Source: Periconia sp. R9002 (Eukaryota; Ascomycota; Dothideomycetes; Pleosporales; Periconiaceae). From it: a stretch of 64,000 bases of DNA. Shown piece by piece: positions 55,653 through 64,000 of this stretch. Every line of letters starts with the position of its first letter. The first letter of the stretch is position 1. The notes beneath the pieces were generated by a model. It did not search any database. It saw nothing but the letters and a program-made list of their open reading frames with translations, and was not told where the DNA came from. The stretch lies in NCBI GenBank assembly GCA_023627715.1, contig JAMAHW010000029.1, forward strand, positions 62,001-126,000, in the 5' to 3' direction. The position numbers were made by a program, and so were the translations under genes.

Positions 55653-58600
55653 AATTCTTTCCCCCGCGAGTGTGTGCGTGCGTGTTCGTTCACCCCCTGC
55701 TCCCGCTTACTTCCTTGCTTACTTTCTTACTCACCTCAAGGCTCACCTCCTATCTAGGTAACCAGGCGATCTTCGCACTTCACACCGACTTTGACCGACT
55801 GGTGCCTTGGCGTACACGGCTGAGAGAAGAAAATTACGAGTGAGTAAAAAATTGGGAGGGGAGGGGGGGTAGATAAATCCCGCTCCGCACTGACGCGGAG
55901 GATGATGAGGGAGGAAGGAGGAAGGGGAAGGACGCCTGGCCAAGACTGATTTTACCTACTTAGCGTAGATGAGAGCTGTGGAGAGGAGTACGGTACGATA
56001 CAGGTACCGCATTTGCAGTTAAGCAGTGGTGTAGTGTATAACGTCATTTACACAATTGCATGCGTGCGGGACATGTTTTTTTTATCTAATTCGTTCCTTC
56101 TACTTGACTGTATTTCTTGCGTTCCAAAACCGAGTCTTGAGCGAATTGATTGTAAGATAGGGTGCCGACGGAGGAATGGAACGAACGATGGGACGAACGA
56201 AGAAGGAAGTCGGATCGCGGGGAGACTGTGTATGCCAAGGGAGACAAGGGGTTGAGCGGATGCGGAAATAAGTGGAGGGAGCGGGATCCTAAAGCGTTGA
56301 TGTCACTGGGTTACGAGGGTTGAGATGAGTTTGGTTTTGATGGTGGGACTGAGTGAGAGGGAGCAGGTTTTGAAATTTTTCTTTTCGGGAGGGAAGCTTA
56401 TGAGGTTTGGTGTGTTAGGTGAGTGTGGGGGCTGGTTGGAGGAAGGGGAGAAATGGAAGGGGAGACTCGGGGGAAGGTGTTCTCTTTGGGTCCATGTTTG
56501 TGGGTTGTTGGTTATGATATGTTTATACATTGAATTTTTGCGATGTAGTTGCTATACAGAATGATATTACACTACCGATGAATGAACTGCCTGCTTTTTG
56601 CATTGCTATCGACACTTGTTACTTGTACGTCTTCAAAACATATACCATCACCTCCAACGCACGAGGGAGGAGAGAGGCCAGGTTGTTCACATATGTGCAT
56701 CAAAACCAAGTATCTCTTCTCTCCTAGCTTCTTCAATTATCATATCGGCGGCGGTGCGGCGCATCGCGAAGCAAAAAAGAAGGGATCCAAACACATCCAT
56801 CCATTCGACCCAAAAACGGGCCCTTCAAAGATAAGAGAAGGTCCAATCACCGTGACCACGGCCCAGAAAAGCCTCCGTATCCGCATTTGGAAACAATCTG
56901 AAACAGTATTCTTTTCTTTTGTGAGGGAGCGGGAAAGGCTGTGAATGGAGGGCTAGGAGCAGATCTATGGGGGCGGGAATGCAGGTACCGTGGCGCTTGG
57001 GAGCATTAGTTATTAAATGGGTGAGACATGTTCGCATTGCGCACGATGTATGCAAGTAGGCATGGAAGGAGTATTAATTTAGATATCTGGGGTAGCTTTA
57101 GTTCGGATAATGTTTTGGTTGGGGTTTATTTTTATTCGAGACATTTTTAGTGTTTGGAAAGGTGTTTGGAGACGTAAATATAACATCGGAGGTGGTGTGT
57201 GTCAGGATATATAGTGGATGGGGTTAAATGCATCTGCCTCTTTCACGGAGGTTGGATCATCCGAACGATGCTGGTACAAGTGATGTTGTGGGCGGTAGTA
57301 CAGAAGCGTGCGCAAATAGCATAGCCTTATTATTTTGTAACATCTGCCACAAGTACGAGTATCTGCGCAAGAACGAAGAGAATGAAGGTGTGGTGGTTAG
57401 CGTCTAAAGCCATGCGCCCATTGGCAGAGGTTGGCTTCTTAACCTAGGCAGCGCGTAATCGTGTATGAGGTTAGTGTGGCCACGAGCCTAGAGGAGTGCT
57501 TCGAGGTGTTTAACGGTGAAGCTTGCAGGAGCGGGTCGTTTTGTTATCGGCCGAAGGATTCGTTTTGCGGTGGATCTGCAGTCAGCAGAAACAAATTGCG
57601 TGCAATCAGGGGGGTTCGATTTTTTTTTTTGCGTTTGAAACGACGGGAAGCGATTGAGTGAAACGGCCAGGGCGGGCATAGTGCAGATGGACGGTGGGGA
57701 AGAAAACAAACCTGCATGTGCAGATGCAAAGCGAGGCGACTGGAGAATACTCAGAAGCAGTAGAAAAAAATGAGAAAAAAAGATCAAAGAAACCGGTTCG
57801 GTGTACATTCTCCCCTGCCAAGAGCACGAAGTCCAACGATACCTACTGTCATGATGCTTGCCTGGATCTCGTAAAATCCAGGATATGACCGCATCTTGAG
57901 CGCGCTGGATGGGGAATAGCGGAAAGCGAAAACCGCAAAGCGGGAGGCCGCATTTGCGTGACGGTAAACAATTGTCAGTCGTCAACCCAAACATTAACAT
58001 CCGCGCGCTTGGTACAATAGCGTCTCAACTGTCAGGGACACGATGTGAGACCTTTTGCAGTACGTTGGTTGAAGACTGGGTTGACCATGAGGCTATGCAA
58101 ATGACCAAGAAGGATGGCGGATAGATGGAGTTGATGAATGCTGTGTGATTGATGGATGATGATAACTAACTGAGATGACGGCGGCTGGGCAAGCGGGCAG
58201 AAAGAAACGCCCCGTACGCATGCCAATGTCGAACAGTTTGGCGCCGAAAATGGGCGGGCATCGGTGGCAATACGTATGGTCCAGACGGCAACTCCATCGA
58301 GGGCCGGCCATAGCAACTCGAATGGCGAATACCGAATTATTGACGCGCTTGGCTCGGTGGTGGAGCCGCACCAAGCCTTTGTCGCGAGTGAATAGGAGGT
58401 AGTCCGGCGGAGGATGTTCAGGTCCCAGGAGTTCCAAGCAATGAAGAGTGTCAGGGCCATACGACGGGCCCCTGCGAGGCACGACGGGTATGCTTTACCC
58501 ACTTGGGGGGCAATGGCCCGTTAGCGGGAATGAGGGCCGTTATGCAAAACCAGCGGCGAATTGAAGTCACCAAGTAATAGCCACGGGTAGTTATGAGCTA

Positions 58601-59580
58601 GCTAAGCCAGCCATGACGAAGAAGTGCATGATTGCAGACTGCCATGATGCAGTGTACTTGAAGCAAGCCTATGTACAGGTAGGCAATTGATGGCTAAAGG
58701 CGGTACAAGGGGTTAACGGAGAAAGAAAAAAAAAATGAGTAATCCCAGGATGCTGCGGATGACCTGCTCCATCCTGGCGTTCCTCGTCACAAATGCCAGT
58801 GTGTTGTCATGATGAATTGTCAAGATGCCACTCTCTGCCAAGTGCCTACTGTACAGTAGTGGCCCTGTGCTTGCAGGGCGGCCAGAAGGTCAGAAGGTGA
58901 GAAAGGTGATTGGAATGGGTGCATCATAATGACTAAGGTCTCGTTAGCACAGGGAGGAGAGTGCTTGGCCTCGCACATGTTAGCGGGGGGCCGGTCGAAT
59001 GGGAGGGCATTTGGCATTGAGTTGGCATTGAATGAGGGATGGTTAACGTAGATGGAATGAGGGATGGCAATTGAAATTGAGTTGTGCCAAGACTGGTGCT
59101 ACTGTCGATTTGACATTTAAGTTACTTAGTCAGAATGGATGGCGGAAGGGGCCACCCCTGCAGGGCACTGCAGGCCCCACTTTGGGAGAGGGAATGGATC
59201 GGGCAAGCCAAGCGCGAGCCGAGCATCTGCGCTAGCCGCATGTCGACTAGACTTTGGGGCTGTGTAGATGCTGGGCAACCCTCACCAAGACCAGGACTGC
59301 TTTGGCACCGCATCAGATTGCAAAATCTCCTGCTTGCCCGCCGTTCCCTGGTCGCGAACAAGGAGCCGCTTTCAATCTTCAATCCTCAATCCCCACGCCG
59401 TCAATCGCCACCCCTCTTCCATCAATCGATTGCCTTTGTGCAGCTTCCAATCAATGGTACATGCCCTCGCGCTTGTCCACCCTACTACCTATCCATGTTC
59501 GCTATAGGATGCCCTGCTCCGTCCGCTTGACTTGACATAGCCACGCTGAGAGAGAAAGAGAGTCTTGCTTTGTTGGGCCA

Positions 59581-60268
59581 TCATACTCCCTTCATTGCTC
59601 CACCTTCACCATTCAACACGTCGCTGCGAGACAGACGCCCGACGTCTTCTCCAGCTGACTCCTTCCTCTTCGTCCCTTTATTTGCCTCCGTCCGCGTCAC
59701 GTAACCCGACGACGTAGCGAGGCCTGCGCAACCGCCCTGGCTACGTACCATACTCAAGGTGAGCCTACCCAATCCATTCCCAAGCATCACACAACCGCTC
59801 TTCGCCGCTGGCCGCGGCCACGCCATGGAAGCAAAGAAGGCTGTGCCCGTGTTGGCCACCACCCACCCACTCATCCCTCATTCGCAATGTCTGGCCTCGG
59901 CTGCTCGTTGCTCGTGACTACCAACCATCCACTTTCAAACCTTCGAAGCGCGTTTGCTGACCAGACGGGTTGCGAGTCCATCTAGCCGCTCCATTGTAGT
60001 ATCTACCTTTCTCTACCTACTTCCGCCTAGGCTCTATCCATACATCACCACAGGACTCAGCCTCGTTCCTAGTGTCGCCTTTACCACTCCACTCCCATTT
60101 ATTGTTCTCGCCCTCGCATGCCACTCTCCCTGTCCGTGATACACCGGCGAGACGCCTCAGCTCACCCCTTCTACATTCTTTCTTCCGCCTACGCATCCGG
60201 CGTCGCTTACCCCGTAGCACAGCCCGGACCCTTAGCGGCTTTGCCTGCTTGCCTGGCGGCTTCCCCTC
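59581..60268 (+). promoter_or_regulatory. Leader region of the Ca2+-ATPase with possible UTR intron
   Basis: This C/T-rich stretch directly precedes the ATPase start. A good donor (CAAG|GTGAGC near 59759) and a pyrimidine-rich acceptor (CCGCCTAG near 60028) could bound an intron in the 5' UTR. Several upstream ATGs are present (for example 59824 and 59888), which would matter unless spliced out or bypassed. Confidence 0.35.
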
Positions 60269-63200
60269 ATGGCTGATAATAAAGACATCGAGGCCAGAGA
60301 TACGCCCTCTCCCGGCCCTGGTCGACGCCAACGCGCACCCACCATTACCATCGACACATCTGCTGTCAACCCAAACGACCCCGCCATGGGAGACCAAGAC
60401 CGTCGGTCACCTACACAACCGGGGCCTGATGATAATGGAGATGTTTCTCCAAGCACTAAAAAACAACCCCAGGCCGAGCTCCGTGCGACGGCTTCATTCG
60501 AAAGTAAGGAGAGCAGACCGACTTCACCACACAATGTCTCCTCTCCCCAGTCGAATTGGGGTAAAACCCAAAATTTCCTATCCGTCCCCGGTACCCGCTC
60601 AAGAGGAAACTCTTTGGATACCGAAAATGGCGAGTCGACCACCTCCGGCACTTACATACCTTCTTCCCAAGGAGAGACATTGGGAGGCGACCATAACGGC
60701 ACATCCGACCTACTCAATACCAAAGATGCCCTTCACCCGGATCCTGGCACTGAGCACGAATTTCAGGTGGAAAATAACCCGTTCGCCTTCTCTCCTGGTC
60801 AATTGGGGAAAATGTACAACCCTAAAAGCCTCGCTGCGTTCCGTGTACTTGGTGGAATCGATGGTATCGAAAAGGGAGTCAAGTCTGATCGACGGGCGGG
60901 TCTTAGTGTCGATGAAGTGCATGTCGATGGCACCATTTCTTTCGAGGAGGCCACTCAAGGAAGCTACGCGGAACAACCACCGAAAACCTCAAATGCACAG
61001 ATACAACGCACCGACACTTCGACAAGCGACGCTGGTAAGCACGGATTCGTAGATCGAAGGCGTGTCTACGGTGACAACCGCCTTCCTGAGCGCAAACCGA
61101 AGAGCATTCTGGAACTGGCCTGGATTGCCTATAACGACAAGGTGCTTATCCTTCTTACTATTGCTGCCATCATATCATTAGCGCTGGGATTCTATCAGAC
61201 ATTTGGTGTAGCCCACAAGCCCGGCGAACCCAAGGTAGAATGGGTTGAGGGCGTGGCTATCATCGTTGCTATTCTCATCGTCGTTGTCGTAGGCGCTACA
61301 AACGATTGGCAAAAAGAGCGGCAGTTTGTGAAGTTGAACAGGAAAAAGGAAGATCGCTACGTCAAGGCTATTCGATCAGGAAAAACTCGCGAAGTTTCTG
61401 TTTACGACGTGCTCGTCGGTGATGTGTTGCAACTGGAACCAGGAGACATGGTGCCCGTGGATGGAATTCTGATCCAGGGGCATGGTATCAAGTGTGACGA
61501 ATCTTCGGCTACTGGTGAATCCGACCTCCTCAAGAAAACAACAGCCGAAGATGCTTTTCGAGCCATCGAGAATAATGAGCCTCTCAAGAAAATCGACCCA
61601 TTTATTCTTTCTGGTGCCAAGGTATCGGAGGGTGTGGGAACCTTCATGGTGACTGCAACTGGAGTTCACTCAAGTTACGGAAAGACAATGATGTCGCTTC
61701 GCGAAGAGAGCGAGGTCACACCTCTACAGTCTAAGCTGAATGTGTTGGCAACCTACATTGCTAAGCTGGGAGGCGCAGCAGCTCTCCTCTTGTTTATTGT
61801 GCTGTTCATTAAATTTCTGGTTGGCCTACGCACGAGCACCCACACACCCGATCAAAAAGGCCAGGATTTTTTGAACATTCTCATCGTCGCTGTCACTATC
61901 GTCGTTGTCGCTGTTCCTGAGGGATTGCCACTTGCGGTTACATTGGCATTAGCATTCGCCACCACCCGTATGCTTAAGGACAACAATCTCGTACGTTTAC
62001 TTCGTTCTTGCGAGACCATGGGCAACGCCACGACTATCTGTTCCGATAAAACGGGAACCCTCACCACGAACAAAATGACGGTGGTCGCCGGCACACTTGG
62101 ATCGGCGCTCCGCTTCGGCGACAAGAAGCTCAAGGCATCCGTGGATAACTCTACGGATATTGACGGTATCAAAGGTAAACAAGCTGCAGATTCCCCAATA
62201 GACAACTCTGATGATGTCTCGCCATCCGAATTTGTCTCCACTCTCAGCAGTGAAGTGAAGTCGTTGTTAGAACAATCGATCGTCCAAAACACCACGGCGT
62301 TCGAGGGCCCGGCTGACGGAGCTGACACCTTTATCGGATCGAAGACAGAGACGGCACTTCTTCAGTTCGCTCGCGATCACCTTGGCATGACCTCAGTTTC
62401 CACCGAACGATCCAACGCCAATATTGTTCAGATTGTTCCTTTCGATTCTGCTATCAAATGCTCGGCTGTTACTGTAAAGCTCAACGATGGGCGATACAGG
62501 ATGTATGTCAAAGGTGCTTCGGAAATTCTATTGAACAAATGCGATCGGATAGTTTCCGATGCTAACAAGGAACTGGCCGACCGAGAGCTTACCGAGGACA
62601 ACCGCGATACACTCGAACATGTTATTACTACATACGCCTCCCGCTCGCTTCGTACTCTAGGTCTCGTGTATCGGGACTTCACAAGCTGGCCTCCGACCGA
62701 CTCGCGCAAAAGTCCTGATGATCCTACGCAGGCTGTCTTCGACGACGTTTTCAAGCAAATGACGTTTGTGGCTGTAATTGGTATCCAGGACCCGCTCAGG
62801 GATGGCGTCCGTGAAGCCGTTAAGGATTGTCAAGGTGCCGGAGTTTACGTCCGAATGGTTACCGGTGATAACGTTCTGACCGCGAAGGCAATTGCCGAGG
62901 ATTGCGGTATCTTGGTACCTGGAGGGGTTGTCATGGAAGGCCCAGCTTTCCGGAAACTTTCGAAACGCGACATGGACGCTATTATCCCCAAGCTTTGTGT
63001 TCTTGCTCGGTCTAGTCCAGATGACAAGCGTCGCCTTGTGAAACGACTCAAAGAATTGGGAGAGACTGTTGCAGTAACGGGTGATGGCACAAACGATGCA
63101 CCTGCCCTCAAGACCGCCGATGTTGGTTTTTCCATGGGTATTGCCGGTACAGAAGTGGCCAAAGAAGCTTCGGCTATCATTCTCATGGACGACAATTTTG

Positions 63201-64000
63201 CTTCCATTGTTAAAGCTCTGCTTTGGGGACGAGCTGTTAACGATGCCGTCAAGAAATTTCTGCAGTTTCAAATCACGGTCAACATCACTGCTGTTCTGCT
63301 TGCTTTCATCTCCGCTGTTTCGAGCCCAGAACAAAAGTCGGTTCTTACTGCTGTTCAGCTTCTTTGGGTCAATTTGATCATGGATACGTTCGCCGCTTTG
63401 GCGTTAGCTACCGATCCACCAACTCGCGGATTGCTCGATCGCAAACCGGATCCCAAATCAGCCTCTCTAATAACATTGAGGATGTGGAAGATGATCACCG
63501 GGCAAGCTGTGTACCAACTTGTCGTCACCCTCATTCTTTACTTCGGCGGCGAGAAGATTTTGTCTTATGAGTCACAACCGGAAAAGGATCGAATGCCTAC
63601 TCTGGTTTTTAATACCTTCGTTTGGATGCAGATATTTAACGCGCTCAACAACCGCCGACTCGACAATAAGTTTAATGTTTTCGAGGGCATTACTCACAAC
63701 TGGTTCTTTGTTGCCATTCTCAGCATTATGATTGGCGGACAGACCATGATTGTCTTCGTTGGAGGGGCTGCTTTCCAGGTCACGCGAATCAATGGTGCCC
63801 AGTGGGCTTATTCAGTAGTCCTAGGCGCCTTGTCGCTTGTTGTTGGTGTCATCGTTCGCCTGATTCCCGACGAACTGGTTAGGCGCTGCATTCCTGCCTT
63901 TTTCAACAGAAAGACGACTCCTGAGATTGCTGTTTCTGACGAGTATCAATGGAACGAGGGCCTCCTCGAAATTCGTGATGAGCTTGCTTTCATCAAGAGG
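60269..64000 (+). CDS. PMC1: P-type Ca2+-ATPase, PMC1/PMCA type, 3' partial
   Basis: The frame is open without introns from the ATG at 60269 to the window edge, 1244 codons, so only the C-terminus is missing. About 250 polar residues precede NPFAFSPGQLGKMYNPKSLAAFRVLGG, the usual start of fungal Pmc1 homologs. Family motifs are PEGLPLAVTLALAFAT, the phosphorylation site CSDKTGTLT with Asp593, YVKGASEILL, MVTGDNVLTAKAIAEDCGI and VTGDGTNDAPALKTADVGF, followed by VQLLWVNLIMDTFAALALATDPP. Eight or more membrane helices are seen. Pmc1 pumps cytosolic Ca2+ into the vacuole and in yeast is induced through calcineurin and Crz1. A Crz1 site was not assigned here. Confidence 0.94.
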   Translation, partial: MADNKDIEARDTPSPGPGRRQRAPTITIDTSAVNPNDPAMGDQDRRSPTQPGPDDNGDVSPSTKKQPQAELRATASFESKESRPTSPHNVSSPQSNWGKTQNFLSVPGTRSRGNSLDTENGESTTSGTYIPSSQGETLGGDHNGTSDLLNTKDALHPDPGTEHEFQVENNPFAFSPGQLGKMYNPKSLAAFRVLGGIDGIEKGVKSDRRAGLSVDEVHVDGTISFEEATQGSYAEQPPKTSNAQIQRTDTSTSDAGKHGFVDRRRVYGDNRLPERKPKSILELAWIAYNDKVLILLTIAAIISLALGFYQTFGVAHKPGEPKVEWVEGVAIIVAILIVVVVGATNDWQKERQFVKLNRKKEDRYVKAIRSGKTREVSVYDVLVGDVLQLEPGDMVPVDGILIQGHGIKCDESSATGESDLLKKTTAEDAFRAIENNEPLKKIDPFILSGAKVSEGVGTFMVTATGVHSSYGKTMMSLREESEVTPLQSKLNVLATYIAKLGGAAALLLFIVLFIKFLVGLRTSTHTPDQKGQDFLNILIVAVTIVVVAVPEGLPLAVTLALAFATTRMLKDNNLVRLLRSCETMGNATTICSDKTGTLTTNKMTVVAGTLGSALRFGDKKLKASVDNSTDIDGIKGKQAADSPIDNSDDVSPSEFVSTLSSEVKSLLEQSIVQNTTAFEGPADGADTFIGSKTETALLQFARDHLGMTSVSTERSNANIVQIVPFDSAIKCSAVTVKLNDGRYRMYVKGASEILLNKCDRIVSDANKELADRELTEDNRDTLEHVITTYASRSLRTLGLVYRDFTSWPPTDSRKSPDDPTQAVFDDVFKQMTFVAVIGIQDPLRDGVREAVKDCQGAGVYVRMVTGDNVLTAKAIAEDCGILVPGGVVMEGPAFRKLSKRDMDAIIPKLCVLARSSPDDKRRLVKRLKELGETVAVTGDGTNDAPALKTADVGFSMGIAGTEVAKEASAIILMDDNFASIVKALLWGRAVNDAVKKFLQFQITVNITAVLLAFISAVSSPEQKSVLTAVQLLWVNLIMDTFAALALATDPPTRGLLDRKPDPKSASLITLRMWKMITGQAVYQLVVTLILYFGGEKILSYESQPEKDRMPTLVFNTFVWMQIFNALNNRRLDNKFNVFEGITHNWFFVAILSIMIGGQTMIVFVGGAAFQVTRINGAQWAYSVVLGALSLVVGVIVRLIPDELVRRCIPAFFNRKTTPEIAVSDEYQWNEGLLEIRDELAFIKR

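Larger units (their letters stand above)
53774..60268. other. 6.5-kb stretch without a supported gene
   Basis: This is by far the longest gap. 54200-55350 is AT-rich with no long ORF. 55380-55740 is pyrimidine-rich. 56330-56480 is G-rich. 57000-59100 contains only scattered short ORFs. 59580-60268 is C-rich and probably the promoter and leader of the Ca2+-ATPase. Candidate ORFs at 56582-56944 (+), 57488-58000 (-) and 58032-58502 (-) lack family signatures. I see no rRNA, tRNA or transposon protein remnant. Confidence 0.6.

Noticed and set aside
57488..58502. Two minus-strand ORFs of 170 and 156 codons
   Set aside because: Composition is rich in Ser, Pro and Cys in a patternless way, with no domain or plausible exon partners.
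60072..61052. 326-codon plus-strand ORF overlapping the ATPase start
   Set aside because: It is in another frame from the Ca2+-ATPase, whose own frame shows clear family motifs and is uninterrupted from 60269.
1..64000. tRNA, rRNA or CRISPR elements
   Set aside because: No sequence with a T-loop consensus in a cloverleaf context, no rRNA-like segment and no regularly spaced repeats were found by eye.

Overview
The window looks like nuclear DNA of a filamentous ascomycete, most likely a dothideomycete (Pleosporales-like). The reasons are short introns (mostly 50-75 nt) with GTAAGT/GTACGT-type donors and CTGAC/CTAAT-type branch points, compact genes on both strands, and families typical of these fungi: a fungal rhodopsin-domain membrane protein, a Zn2Cys6 regulator, an APH-fold AIM9-like kinase, a Mid2-like Cys-rich membrane protein and an SSP120-type EF-hand protein. 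The lineage is inferred from gene content and style only. I found 25 protein-coding genes. Two run off the window: the rhodopsin-domain gene on the left and the Ca2+-ATPase on the right. I re-spliced many genes by hand. Where exon junctions are given, the summed exon lengths are a multiple of three and the joined protein matches its family.

Layout. 1-12.4 kb: rhodopsin-domain protein (+), RS-rich ankyrin protein (-), two unrecognised genes (-), PTR2 peptide transporter (-). 14.9-24.7 kb: AIM9-like kinase (-), BTB protein (-), gamma-tubulin complex component GCP4 (+), F-box protein (-), RPB8 (+). 24.9-37.3 kb: DUF4743/Nudix hydrolase (-), TYW2/TRM12 (+), Mid2-like protein (-), SSP120-like EF-hand protein (-), small membrane protein (+), ELP4 (-), PRP22 helicase (-). 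37.7-53.8 kb: small one-TM protein (+), TauD-type dioxygenase (-), ASA1 WD40 protein (-), Zn2Cys6 factor (+), YND1 apyrase (-), class I glutamine amidotransferase (-), vacuolar-type MFS transporter (+). 53.8-60.3 kb holds no gene I can support. 60.3-64 kb: PMC1-type Ca2+-ATPase (+), open at the edge.

The genes do not form a pathway cluster. They are mainly housekeeping functions: transcription (RPB8), splicing (PRP22), tRNA modification (ELP4 and TRM12), ASTRA chromatin complex (ASA1), microtubule nucleation (GCP4), secretory pathway (YND1, SSP120) and vacuolar transport (PMC1, MFS). No mobile element, CRISPR array, rRNA or tRNA gene could be supported.

The most interesting observations are structural. 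(1) A 60-bp tandem duplication inside a coding region is bounded by AG|GT at both ends and carries a CTGAC branch-like motif, so it looks like an intron born by duplication. (2) There is an imperfect 40-bp-arm inverted repeat between two convergent genes. (3) A 69-nt in-frame segment carrying a stop codon separates a gene from 77 further in-frame codons. (4) An 80-codon upstream ORF overlaps the F-box start as ATGA. (5) YND1 has a 10-nt first coding exon.
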